Source: an uncultured Haliea sp. (GTDB taxonomy: Bacteria; Pseudomonadota; Gammaproteobacteria; Pseudomonadales; Halieaceae). From it: a DNA stretch of 64,000 nucleotides. The notes under the pieces were generated by a model. The model saw only the letters and a list, made by a program, of their open reading frames with translations. It was not told the DNA's origin and did no database searches. The translations under genes were made by a program, and so were the position numbers. Position 1 is the stretch's first letter. Every line of letters starts with the position of its first letter. This document shows positions 38,016 to 46,485 of the stretch, piece after piece. The stretch lies in NCBI GenBank assembly GCA_947258585.1, contig CAMYIZ010000048.1, positions 1-64,000 on the forward strand, read 5' to 3'.

Positions 38016-38714
38016 CTAGAGGCTTGCCCGCTGCAGCCGGTGGTAGAGATACCGGACCTTCCAGGGCAATCTGGAGCGGGGTCCCCCGCCGTGGGTTTTC
38101 AGCTCATTATCATAAAAGCGTCGGGGCGCCGCGACCGTCTGCAGACCAAGCTGTCGTACCACGGCATCAACCTTGCGGTTGAATTCCGCTTCCCCGTCGT
38201 CAAAGCAGAGTAGCGGGAAAGGTCGGCGCCGGTATTCCCGGTAAAGAAGTCGATTGTAGGCGTACCACAGGGAAAGTGCATCCTCCCTGGCAATCTGGTT
38301 GCGGGTGAACAGGGAGTCCGCCACGGCATCCGGGTGCCGGAAAATACCTACCCGCTCCAGGTCGGGCGCCAGGGCCTTCCAGCCAGCCAACACCAGCAGG
38401 CAGCGGGGATCCTTGAAGCCCAGGGCGGGCGTATCACCGTAGGCCGACAGCAGGGTTCTTGCCTGGTCCCGGTGCTCCGGCAGCCAACGCACCCGTCGCG
38501 GGGGCCTGTCCCAGGCGCCGCCACTGGCCGCCAGGATGCTGTCGTGCAGGTCGACAAAAGCCTGGTTTTCCCGATTGCCCTTGCGGTTCCAGGGGTTCCA
38601 GGTGTGGGCTTCGCCCAGCTCCAGGCCCGCCTCCTGCAGGGAGCCCGTGAGACAACTGGTGCCGCTGCGATGCATGCCGAGGATCGCGATGATCCGGCGC
38701 GGGCGCTCCCTCAC
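38016..38714 (-). CDS. Sulfotransferase family protein (HRSGTS type)
   Basis: 232 residues from GTG 38714, which overlaps the upstream stop (GTGA) and has GGAG ahead. The 5'-phosphosulfate loop is IIAILGMHRSGTSCLTGSL; GFKDPRCLLVL and the 3'-phosphate region RVGIFRHPDAVADSLF follow. PAPS-dependent sulfation of a glycan or lipid-linked sugar is the likely role. A longer reading frame extends upstream inside the neighbouring gene but is unlikely to be used. Confidence 0.87.
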   Translation of the reverse strand: MRERPRRIIAILGMHRSGTSCLTGSLQEAGLELGEAHTWNPWNRKGNRENQAFVDLHDSILAASGGAWDRPPRRVRWLPEHRDQARTLLSAYGDTPALGFKDPRCLLVLAGWKALAPDLERVGIFRHPDAVADSLFTRNQIAREDALSLWYAYNRLLYREYRRRPFPLLCFDDGEAEFNRKVDAVVRQLGLQTVAAPRRFYDNELKTHGGGPRSRLPWKVRYLYHRLQRASL

Positions 38715-39817
38715 ACCCAGGACTCCAGCACCACCCTGTCTGCCGCCGGGACTGTATCCCACAGGCCCTGTTCCGCCACCACCAGCAGCGCGGCACGGGC
38801 AAACAGACCCCGGTGTGCGCCGAGGTAGCCTTCCTGACCCGCTGCCAGCACCTGGCCCAGGAACTGCACCAGCGCCGGGCGCAGCAGCTGGTGTTCCGGC
38901 ACCATCCCCGGCTCCGGGATATCGGCCTGGAAAAAACCCGGGCCACCACCATAGGTGGCGGCCAGGCGCCTGTTGGTCTGCTGCCACCGCTCCCGCAGGC
39001 GGCCGTAGCAGCCCTTGTTGACATAGCGCACCTGCCGCAGGGGCGGCTCGGGACAGAGGTCCAGCAGCAGGCCGACCACAGCGTCATTGGCGGCTTTGGG
39101 AAAGCCGACATGATTCAGGCAGCGCTTGATGTAAAGCTGGTTAGCACCCAGGCCATCGTTGCTCTCGACAGCGACGGGCTCCAGAGGCGGCAAACCTGTC
39201 ACCTGGCAGAAGTCGGTGAGCATATCCCCTGCCGGCCACTGGGCGGGCTCAAAAGGCCGGACAATAATGCGGTCACGGCCGAATGCCTCACCCCAGAGAT
39301 CGACAATGGCATCGTAACCGCGCTGGAATATCTGGTGGGTTTCGTAGAACTCATAGGCGTTGCCTGGCCATTGCCGGGCCCCCTTGACGTCCTGGTTGTA
39401 GAACGAGGCGTATAGCTGGTCCTGACGCCGGAGGTACATGATGATACGGATCGTGTGGCCGGCAAGCGCTGCCTGGATATCGCCCAGCATCCGCTCGAGG
39501 TTGATCGACTGGCCAAAGAACAGCTCGGAACTGACGATGGCGGTGTGTACCCCCGACCCCGCCGCAGTGAGCTCGGCCTGCAGGCGCGCCCAGGCCTGAC
39601 CGCGCGGAAAGTCGCCATACCAGATGTCCGGCATGGGATTGGCCTGGTATTTGTCAATGAGATCCGCCACCAGCACGTGGTGCGCGTCGCCATGGCGGCA
39701 CTGTCGCGGGTACAGCACGCCCTGTGCCAGCAATTCATCCTGGTGCCGGGCCAGAATCGCCTGCAGGTTCGAGGTCGCCGTTTTCGGCGCACCGATGTGG
39801 AGATAGACCGTTGCCAT
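38711..39817 (-). CDS. Sulfotransferase-like P-loop protein (GAPKTATS type)
   Basis: 368 residues. TVYLHIGAPKTATSNLQAIL is the PAPS 5'-loop of a bacterial sulfotransferase subfamily; IIMYLRRQDQLYASFYNQDV supplies the Arg/Ser 3'-phosphate contact. The C-terminal 150 residues are less conserved. It lies 78 bases after the GT2-GT4 fusion gene and is stop/start coupled to the next sulfotransferase, so two different sulfotransferases are made from neighbouring frames. Confidence 0.83.
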   Translation of the reverse strand: MATVYLHIGAPKTATSNLQAILARHQDELLAQGVLYPRQCRHGDAHHVLVADLIDKYQANPMPDIWYGDFPRGQAWARLQAELTAAGSGVHTAIVSSELFFGQSINLERMLGDIQAALAGHTIRIIMYLRRQDQLYASFYNQDVKGARQWPGNAYEFYETHQIFQRGYDAIVDLWGEAFGRDRIIVRPFEPAQWPAGDMLTDFCQVTGLPPLEPVAVESNDGLGANQLYIKRCLNHVGFPKAANDAVVGLLLDLCPEPPLRQVRYVNKGCYGRLRERWQQTNRRLAATYGGGPGFFQADIPEPGMVPEHQLLRPALVQFLGQVLAAGQEGYLGAHRGLFARAALLVVAEQGLWDTVPAADRVVLESWV

Positions 39818-39895
39818 GGGGCGTTCCGCGAAGCCGGCCGCGGATTATGCCGCAATTGTCACGGCCTTGCCACGCGGGGCGGAGGGCAGTGGGCG

Positions 39896-42088
39896 TCAGC
39901 GCACAATATCGTGCATCGGCCGCGCCGAGAAGCGGCGCTTGATGGCCTGCTGCAGGCGGAACGGGACCATGGCCACCATCCGCGCAACCAGCGGGCGACG
40001 ACTCAGGCGCCAGATACCGCCGAGCAGGCGCTCCGCGCGGCTCAGGCTCGGCACACCGGAGTCCAGATTGCCGGCGAGACTTTCCATGCGGCCCGGCGCC
40101 AGCTCACCCGCGTGGGCGGGTACTGCCGACAGGTATTCGCTGGCATAGAACTCCAGGCCGGGGGGGGGGGGCGCATCCGCCGCGACAGCCGCGCAGTCCG
40201 GCATTTCCCCGGCTGCCGCCAGGCGGCGCCAGAATCCCGCCCACTCCGGTGGCTGCGTATTCCAGGGCACCACCGCGCTGCAGGACCGGCCCGCCACTCG
40301 TTCGCCGAAGGCGCCAATATCCGGCACCACCACCGGCAGCCCCAGGTGCAGTGCCAGGCTCAGTGTATAGCTGTAGGTCTCGGGCCACAGTGCCGGGAAC
40401 CAGACCACATCCGGATCAATACCGGCGATCAGGTCACAGGCGTCCGCATTGGCGTAGGGTCCGTGGGTCACGACGCCCTGGCCCAGGGCGCGGTAGGCAT
40501 AACCCAGCAGGTGAAACTCCAGCGCTTCCCCGGCCAGTGCGCCAGCCACTGCCTCCAGCACATCGGCACCCTTCTCCCGACTGATCGCACCGACCACCAG
40601 CACCCGCAGGGGCCGCTCACCGCGGGCGCGCCAGACCGGTCCGGGGTACGGCTGGGAGGCCAGGTAATCGGGGTGCCAGGCGATGACCGGGTTGGCGACC
40701 GTGAAAAAGCGCTGGAAGCGCCGGGCGCAGTCCCGGGAGGGGAAGATGACGCGCGCCGCTGACTCGATCAACAGGGCCTGGCTCTCGCGCCACATGGCCG
40801 CGGATACACCCGCCGGCAGCGGATAGTGGCCAGCGCAGCATTGGTCAAAGTCCGCCCTGTCGTCACTGACGAAACGGGCGTCGGCATCCGTCAGGGTGGG
40901 GTTGCCGTTGACCAGGTAGTAGTCGTGCACGGTCAGATCGTGGCGGCAGCCCAGGGCCTCTGCCAGCACCCACAGCCGCGGGTGCAATCCCATGGTGTGG
41001 TGAAAATGTACATGGCCCACACCCAGCTCCCGCAGCAGCGCCACCAGGGTGTCGAACTCGCGCTCGACATCGAAGCTCAAACCATCGCGCAGGCGGGTAC
41101 CCCCGGCAAATACGCTCAGGGTGACGGTGCGCCCCTCCTCCGCCGGCGTCAGCTGCAGGAACAGGGCCTGGTCCGCATAGAGTCCGGCCAGTTCATCCAC
41201 ATGCTGCTGGGCGCCGCCCCCGAGCTTGTGGGACAGGGCCACCACCTTGGGACGCAACTGGGCGGCAACCAGGGCGAGCAGTGCACCGGTGCGCACTGCC
41301 CGAGCCGGATCGCGCGCCACATAGGCCTGGACATTGGCGTGATACTGCGGATAGCGGGCATCCAGCAATTCCATGGCCCGGGCCACGCGCGGGGTCTGCT
41401 CCCCGGCAAAACTCACCCCGCCTTTGTGATAGACGAAGCAGTTGCCCAGGTGCAGGTTGCGCCAGCCGGCGCGAATCGCGCGCTGGCACCAGTCATTCTC
41501 CTCGCCATAGCCGCGGCCGAAGGTCTCTTCATCGAAGTAGCCCACTGCCGTCAGGCAGTCGCGGCGAAGATACATGCAACAGCCAATGCCGCTGGGCACT
41601 TCGAACGCGTCCGCGGCGGAAAACTGGCTGGCGAACACCGCGTCAATGGCAGCGACATCCAGGCCAAAGGGCAGGGCATTGTCTTCGCAAAAATTGGGGA
41701 AACTGCAGATCGTGGCGTTATTGGCGAAGGGGGTGACGCTGGCAACCCGGTCGTGGTGGTATGCGGCCTCGCGCAGGCGCAGCAGCCAGTCGTTGGCCAC
41801 CTCCACGTCGCTGTTCAACAGCACCACATCGCGCTCGGGGTCATGCCGCATGCCGCGATTGGCGGTGGCGACAAAACCCAGGTTGCGCTCGTTTTCCAGC
41901 AGCACCAGTTCGGGGTGACGAGCAGCGTAATCCCGCAGCATGGCGGTAATGGCGGGATCTGGCGAACCGTCGTTGATCACCACCAGCCGGGCCCAGGGCT
42001 GAACCACTGTCGCCAGCGCGGAGTCCAGGCAGCGCCGGGTTTCCTCCAGGCCGTTGTAGACAGGAATGACGACGTCAACGCTGCGCAC
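39896..42088 (-). CDS. Two-domain glycosyltransferase, GT2 fused to GT4
   Basis: 730 residues. The N-terminal GT2 domain (about 1-250) has VDVVIPVYNGLEETRRCLDS, VVINDGSPDP, RNLGFVATANRGM and LLNSDVEVANDWLLRL (DVE metal motif), plus GRGYGEENDWCQRA. The C-terminal part (about 270-720) is GT4-like: KVVALSHKLGGGAQQHVDEL, HVHFHHTMGLHPRLW, PLRVLVVGAISREKGADVLE and YSYTLSLALHLGLPVVVPDIG. Fusions of this kind build polysaccharide or glycoprotein chains. Codons 640-643 (four Pro) are an uninterrupted run of 12 C residues, a possible phase switch affecting the last 87 residues. Confidence 0.9.
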   Translation of the reverse strand: MRSVDVVIPVYNGLEETRRCLDSALATVVQPWARLVVINDGSPDPAITAMLRDYAARHPELVLLENERNLGFVATANRGMRHDPERDVVLLNSDVEVANDWLLRLREAAYHHDRVASVTPFANNATICSFPNFCEDNALPFGLDVAAIDAVFASQFSAADAFEVPSGIGCCMYLRRDCLTAVGYFDEETFGRGYGEENDWCQRAIRAGWRNLHLGNCFVYHKGGVSFAGEQTPRVARAMELLDARYPQYHANVQAYVARDPARAVRTGALLALVAAQLRPKVVALSHKLGGGAQQHVDELAGLYADQALFLQLTPAEEGRTVTLSVFAGGTRLRDGLSFDVEREFDTLVALLRELGVGHVHFHHTMGLHPRLWVLAEALGCRHDLTVHDYYLVNGNPTLTDADARFVSDDRADFDQCCAGHYPLPAGVSAAMWRESQALLIESAARVIFPSRDCARRFQRFFTVANPVIAWHPDYLASQPYPGPVWRARGERPLRVLVVGAISREKGADVLEAVAGALAGEALEFHLLGYAYRALGQGVVTHGPYANADACDLIAGIDPDVVWFPALWPETYSYTLSLALHLGLPVVVPDIGAFGERVAGRSCSAVVPWNTQPPEWAGFWRRLAAAGEMPDCAAVAADAPPPPGLEFYASEYLSAVPAHAGELAPGRMESLAGNLDSGVPSLSRAERLLGGIWRLSRRPLVARMVAMVPFRLQQAIKRRFSARPMHDIVR
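40160..40171 (-). repeat. Homopolymer tract: 12 consecutive C in the glycosyltransferase gene
   Basis: G12 on the plus strand, C12 in the coding strand, aligned to codons 640-643 of the GT2-GT4 gene. No other single-base run of this length was noticed in the window. Runs this long are prone to slipped-strand mispairing, and also to sequencing error. Confidence 0.9.
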
Positions 42089-43238
42089 GCAACCTCCGCG
42101 CTACTTTCACTGCCTTGCCCAGCACCGGCAGGTTGTGGATCTCGTCGAGTACCTCCAGCGCGTGGGAATGCAGGGCACCGATTTCGGCCAGGCGACGGTC
42201 AAGCTCGGCGATCTGCTCATCGCGCTCGGTGATGGTTGCCAGGGCGTGGCCCAGATGGTCGCCGGTCTCCTGCAGGTGCTGGTCCAGCTGGCCAATCTGC
42301 GTGTCCCGCTCGGCAATGGTCTCCAGTGCCTGGCGATGCTCCGCGGCGAGTGATTCGATGCTGGCGTCCTTGGTCGCAATGGTGGCCAGCGCAGTGCTGT
42401 GGCCCTCGCCGAGCGCGGTCAGTTCCGCTCCGCGGGCGACAAAACCCGCCACCAGTTCGTCGACCATATCCGCTGCGGGATACTCCTCTTCAATGGCCGT
42501 TTCGAGGGCGGGAAACCTGTCACCCGGGATTACCGGTGTGGCGAGCAGGCTGTCAGTCGTGTCCTGCTGGTGGTGGCGCAGATCCCGACGTACCGACGCC
42601 GCCAACGCCGCTTCATCGACCGACAGGGGCAGTGACCCAGCCAGGCCTCGCATGACGGCCACCGGGTCGCTGACCAGGTCCGGGTAGGCGACCTGCAGGG
42701 CATCCGCAGGCAAACCCGCGAGCAGGGCACGGCGATAGACCAGGTCCAGTCGCAGGCCGTAACCGAGGGGAAACGCATCCCGGCGCCGGAGGGATTGCGC
42801 CACTTCCAGCGGCGAGCGCGAGGCGATGCACAGCCGGGTGGCGATACCCAGCGCCTCGCAGGCCTGCAGCCAGAGCGGCAGGGTCAGGCAGAAGCGCGGA
42901 TCCTTCACCGCCCACAGCGGGCCCGCGCCGAAGCCACGCCGGAGTATTTCTACGGCCCGGCGCTGGAACTCCCGCTGCGCTTCGACTGGCCAGGCTCCGG
43001 CACAGGCGGCAGTTCCCGGCGCATACCAGTTGCCTCCGACCGAAGCCAGCAGGGTGTCGTTGGCATCGACTACTCCGGCGTCTTCCCAGAAGCCGTCGTC
43101 ATTGACCCCGGCCATAGGCGCCAGCAACTGCTCACCGAAATTCGCACCGCAGGCGCGCAGCGCCGCGCACAGGGCAGACGTGCCGGAGCGATGCATCCCC
43201 GCGATGAACAGCATCACGTCCGGCGTGGCGGGTGTCAC
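42075..43238 (-). CDS. Sulfotransferase-family protein with C-terminal coiled coil
   Basis: About 387 residues from GTG 43238; the frame extends further into the neighbouring isomerase gene. VMLFIAGMHRSGTSALCAAL is the PAPS loop; LWAVKDPRFCLTLPLW and RLCIASRSPLEVAQSLRRRD follow. Residues about 285-360 form a heptad-rich repeat (TALATIATKDASIES, then ETIAERDTQIGQLDQ, then ATITERDEQIAELDR), the last two about 30 residues apart. The C-terminus is basic. Such tails are seen on polysaccharide sulfotransferases and may set chain length or hold a complex. It overlaps the GT2-GT4 gene by 14 bases. Confidence 0.85.
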   Translation of the reverse strand: MTPATPDVMLFIAGMHRSGTSALCAALRACGANFGEQLLAPMAGVNDDGFWEDAGVVDANDTLLASVGGNWYAPGTAACAGAWPVEAQREFQRRAVEILRRGFGAGPLWAVKDPRFCLTLPLWLQACEALGIATRLCIASRSPLEVAQSLRRRDAFPLGYGLRLDLVYRRALLAGLPADALQVAYPDLVSDPVAVMRGLAGSLPLSVDEAALAASVRRDLRHHQQDTTDSLLATPVIPGDRFPALETAIEEEYPAADMVDELVAGFVARGAELTALGEGHSTALATIATKDASIESLAAEHRQALETIAERDTQIGQLDQHLQETGDHLGHALATITERDEQIAELDRRLAEIGALHSHALEVLDEIHNLPVLGKAVKVARRLRAQR

Positions 43239-43269
43239 TCGGGATGCCCTGGAAAATACGTCGAGGGGA

Positions 43270-44208
43270 TCAGTTGTTGGATTTCTTGTAGGGAGCCAGG
43301 AGCTCATCGACAACAGGGCCATTGATATAGGCGTCGTCCGAAATCGCCAGGCTGGCCTCGAATTCCTGCACCGCGAGCTTGCGGAACTCCTGGGTCAGGG
43401 TGGCCACAATCGTATCCCGCACTTCATCGTAGGTCTTGTAGTGCGCTTCACGGATGTCATCCAGGCGGATGATATGGATGCCAAACTGGGTCTCCACCAG
43501 ACCAGAGTAGCCGCCAATCTGTTCGATATCGAAGGCGCCACCGGTGTAGCGAGGCTCTACGCCCTTGCCACCGAGGCTGAACCAGGTGTCATAGCGCCCG
43601 CCCTTGGCTTTGGAGCCCGGATCCTGGGAGTGCTCGGCGACCAGCGCCTCGAAATCAGCACCGGCACGCAGCTGCTCCAGCACCTCCGCCGCTTTGGGAC
43701 GCAGCTCACCGCGGTCGCATTTGCCGGCGGGGCAGAGAAACAGGATATGTGATGTCAGGCGCTGCTCCGGCACTCTGGCGAACCTGTCCTTCTCCGTGGT
43801 GTAGCGCTCCCTGGCCAGCTCGGTCATGTCCGGCACCTCGATACTGCCGAGAAACTGATCAATGGCAGCCTGGCGCTTGCGCCCCTGGAGCTGGAAATGC
43901 AGTTTCCAGTAGGCCTCCCCGTGCTCTGCCGGGGTCATGTCGTCGGCCATGGCGGCCAGTTTCTTGTTCATCAGGGCCATGTTCAGCAGCTCCAGACGAT
44001 CGCCGTAATCATTCGCCGCGGCATCGCGCATCTCCGCGCTCCAGCGCGAGATGATCTGCTCGAGCTCAGCGCGGCCGATACCGACACCGCCATCCTTGAC
44101 CACCGGCTCACCCGCAGCCGGACCCCGGACAGCGGATTCGGCGGCAAGCGCCGCCGGAACGAGGGAAACAACAAGCACTACAGTCGAGAGCAGTTTGGCA
44201 AAAGCCAT
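43270..44208 (-). CDS. Secreted parvulin-type peptidyl-prolyl isomerase
   Basis: 312 residues. ATG 44208 has GGAGG eight bases upstream and gives the signal peptide MAFAKLLSTVVLVVSLVPA with an Ala-rich cleavage region. The helical N-lobe is followed by the rotamase (PpiC) domain, about residues 160-260: RLTSHILFLCPAGKCD, FEALVAEHSQDPGSKAKGG, GYSGLVETQFGIHIIRLDD. Two cysteines in the loop are unusual. It likely folds exported proteins; it lies directly downstream of the major secreted protein gene, so that protein is the obvious client. Confidence 0.88.
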   Translation of the reverse strand: MAFAKLLSTVVLVVSLVPAALAAESAVRGPAAGEPVVKDGGVGIGRAELEQIISRWSAEMRDAAANDYGDRLELLNMALMNKKLAAMADDMTPAEHGEAYWKLHFQLQGRKRQAAIDQFLGSIEVPDMTELARERYTTEKDRFARVPEQRLTSHILFLCPAGKCDRGELRPKAAEVLEQLRAGADFEALVAEHSQDPGSKAKGGRYDTWFSLGGKGVEPRYTGGAFDIEQIGGYSGLVETQFGIHIIRLDDIREAHYKTYDEVRDTIVATLTQEFRKLAVQEFEASLAISDDAYINGPVVDELLAPYKKSNN

Positions 44209-44226
44209 GGGTAAAACCTCCAGGAC

Positions 44227-44258
44227 AAAAAAAACCGGCACCTTTCGGTGCCGGTTTT
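44227..44258 (-). terminator. Rho-independent terminator after the secreted-protein gene
   Basis: On the minus strand an 8-bp perfect GC stem (CCGGCACC with GGTGCCGG, loop GAAA) flanked by A4/T4 and followed by eight T residues. It lies 42 bases after the stop at 44300 and only 18 bases before the isomerase start, so partial readthrough would set the isomerase and glycan genes at a lower level than the secreted protein. Confidence 0.88.
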
Positions 44259-44299
44259 CATTTTACTACAACAGCGTATCGAGACGCTATTACGGCCTA

Positions 44300-45862
44300 T
44301 CAGGAACCGTAAGAGTGCTCGACGATCCGGCCGTAGTTGGCATCGGGGTTGCCGGGGAAGCTACGCTCCCAGGCTACGAAGCCAATTTTGGGGATGTCGT
44401 CTGCAGTTACGCCACTGGTGTAACAGCCATAGGCACTAACAGCCTGGGCAATAGCGCTGGCACCATTGGCAATGTTTGCACCAGGACCAGAGTTGCCGGC
44501 TGAGGCATCACAAACAGCCTGTACCTTGTTGGAAGCGCTGGTAACAGTCAGCTCGGCCCAACCGAAGGCACCGGGAGTTGCAACGGACACCGGAGAGTTG
44601 GCGCTGCCCAGAACCGGCTCTACGCCCCACTCGACCACGTTAACCTCGAAAGGCAGGGTGGTGCGCACGATCGCGCCGGGCAGCTGGGGAGAAACAACCA
44701 GCTCACCTTCGGGATCGGACAACTGCTGCTCTTCACGGTCGTAGACGTCGAAGGTAGCTACCGCAGGGATATCGCGGTGGTCACAGGCGCCTTCCGGATC
44801 AAAAGCTGCACCGATTGCCAGCGGAGTACCTGCATTGCAGGGAACAGCGTCGTCACCGTCACCAGCAGTTACCAGGGAGGCAAAGTAGTGGGGCAGGTCA
44901 AGCATGGTGTACTGACCGGGGAAAGTGATAACCCAGTCGGTGCCCACGTTCAGGTCGGCATTGGCGGACCAGTCGTTGATCACGGAAGCTGAGCCCAGCT
45001 CGTCGCGCAGGTCAACAAACAGATCGCGATCACCTTCAAGCGGAATACCGCCGTTCAGGTCCGGATAGTCAAAGCCCAGCAGATCGCCAGAGAACAGACC
45101 GAACTGCTGGTTGGTGATTGCAGGCTGGGTCAGGAAGTCGGCGATGTGAGTGGCGCTGTTGCCGAACTCGCGGCCGCCTTCGGCATCACGCAGGAAGTAG
45201 GATACTTTCAGCGCGTTGCTCGGGGGCAGGTAGGTGTTCAGGGCCAGGGTGGTGCCACCGGTGGAGGTGGGAACACGCTGGACGCTGGTCAGGCCGTCAA
45301 CAGTACCGCGAACAGAGGTAGCCACGCCGCCAGCGAAGAAGTTATCGCGGACGAAGGTACAGCTGGCCGGTACGCCGGTGGCATCGTGCAGGGAAGAGTC
45401 GTAGATGGGCTGGCTGTCATCAGCGGCACCCATGCCGATGATTTCGATGTAGCCTTCGTCGGCGTCTTCACGGTAGATGGCAGGCATGGTGAACTTGCCA
45501 CCAGTCGTTGCCGGGGCAGTACAGGACGCATCAGTGGTGTTGAACACGACGTCGTCGCCTTCAGCAGCCAGGAAGCCGGTCCAGACGTCTTTCGGCGACA
45601 GGATCAGGTTGAAGTCCAGCGCGTCCATGGAGTCAGTGCCGCGACGCAGGCGTACTTTAACTACCTGGGTCAGATCACTGGTGTTGGTGATGTGAACGCC
45701 AGTGACGTTGCCGTCACGGACCGAGTAATACGGAATCAGGGCCAGGTTGCCCAGATCGCTATTACCAGCCAAACCAGGCTGGGCATTCGCGATACCGGCG
45801 TAACCTGCGGTTGCCGCTGCTACTGCAGCAACAAGACCCAGAGGCTTAAACTTTGCATTCAT
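44300..45862 (-). CDS. Putative major secreted/surface protein, family not named
   Basis: 520 residues. Clear signal peptide (KPLGLVAAVAAATAGYAGIA, ending ANA-Q). The mature part starts GNLALIPYYSVRDGNVTGVH and continues with ITNTSDLTQVVKVRLRRG, a beta-rich domain, six or more cysteines and acidic calcium-like stretches (TAGDGDDAVPCN, YPDLNGGIPLEGDRD). No membrane helix, lipobox, autotransporter barrel or Gly-Gly C-terminal tag. Third positions are less GC-biased than in neighbouring genes (many GTT, GGT, GCA, CCT), as in highly expressed genes. With its strong promoter, good ribosome site (AGGAG) and own terminator it looks like an abundant surface or S-layer-like protein. That is inference. 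Confidence 0.75.
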   Translation of the reverse strand: MNAKFKPLGLVAAVAAATAGYAGIANAQPGLAGNSDLGNLALIPYYSVRDGNVTGVHITNTSDLTQVVKVRLRRGTDSMDALDFNLILSPKDVWTGFLAAEGDDVVFNTTDASCTAPATTGGKFTMPAIYREDADEGYIEIIGMGAADDSQPIYDSSLHDATGVPASCTFVRDNFFAGGVATSVRGTVDGLTSVQRVPTSTGGTTLALNTYLPPSNALKVSYFLRDAEGGREFGNSATHIADFLTQPAITNQQFGLFSGDLLGFDYPDLNGGIPLEGDRDLFVDLRDELGSASVINDWSANADLNVGTDWVITFPGQYTMLDLPHYFASLVTAGDGDDAVPCNAGTPLAIGAAFDPEGACDHRDIPAVATFDVYDREEQQLSDPEGELVVSPQLPGAIVRTTLPFEVNVVEWGVEPVLGSANSPVSVATPGAFGWAELTVTSASNKVQAVCDASAGNSGPGANIANGASAIAQAVSAYGCYTSGVTADDIPKIGFVAWERSFPGNPDANYGRIVEHSYGS

Positions 45863-45918
45863 AAGGAGACTCCTAATGTGTTTTTTACTTCACAACCAAG
45901 TTACAGATTGCTAGCGCT

Positions 45919-45946
45919 ATTATTGCCGACTGCAGCTCGCTGTCAA
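45919..45946 (-). promoter_or_regulatory. Strong sigma-70 promoter of the secreted-protein gene
   Basis: On the minus strand a perfect TTGACA (complement of 45941-45946), a 16-base spacer and AATAAT (complement of 45919-45924), 5 of 6 to consensus. It ends 56 bases before the ATG at 45862 and is the best constitutive promoter match noticed in the window. Confidence 0.7.
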
Positions 45947-45959
45947 CCGCAAGACCAAA

Positions 45960-46409
45960 CTAACCGTTGGCGCTGTGCCACCACTCGCCGTCGATGCTAA
46001 CCCATCTCTCGCGAATCGTTGAAGGCACAAAACCAAACTGAGCTGATACTGCAGTTTGTTTGGTCGATTTGGACATGACCCGAACCGCCACACTCGCCAC
46101 AGCTGCCTCGGCATCATAGGCAAGGACTTCAACAGCTGTCAACTGCCAATCCAAGGTATAGGAAAAATTGCGAATAAACATACCCTTGGAGAAAACTGCT
46201 CTGTAATTGGGTGAAGCGTAGTCATAGGCGGCTTCGAAGTCCCTGGCGATGAGTGCTTGCCAGCGCCCGCGCACCCGTTCCTCGAGGGCAGCGACTTCCG
46301 CCTCGGTAAGCTCTCGAGGCTGGGGAGCAAGGCCACTACAGCCTGCGACCAGGGTCAGGACAAGCGCCAGGCAGAGGCCGGTCACGCGGCGAGTCATCGT
46401 GTTTAACAT
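45960..46409 (-). CDS. Small lipoprotein of unknown function
   Basis: 149 residues. The lipobox LVLTLVAGCSG (Cys about residue 24) marks a lipoprotein; Ser at +2 points to the outer membrane. The remainder (LEERVRGRWQALIARDFEAA, then YDYASPNYRAVFSKGMF and a mixed beta region with VASVAVRVMSK) is reminiscent of an NTF2-like fold, but I cannot assign a family. ATG 46409 or 46397 may start it. It sits between the secretion operon with its sulfotransferase and the promoter of the secreted-protein gene. Confidence 0.78.
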   Translation of the reverse strand: MLNTMTRRVTGLCLALVLTLVAGCSGLAPQPRELTEAEVAALEERVRGRWQALIARDFEAAYDYASPNYRAVFSKGMFIRNFSYTLDWQLTAVEVLAYDAEAAVASVAVRVMSKSTKQTAVSAQFGFVPSTIRERWVSIDGEWWHSANG

Positions 46410-46485
46410 ATTGATATCAATACCTTTTTAGGTCAGTGGCGGGGATTATACCGCGGCCATCGGGGAGAGTGAACAGCGCCCCCGC

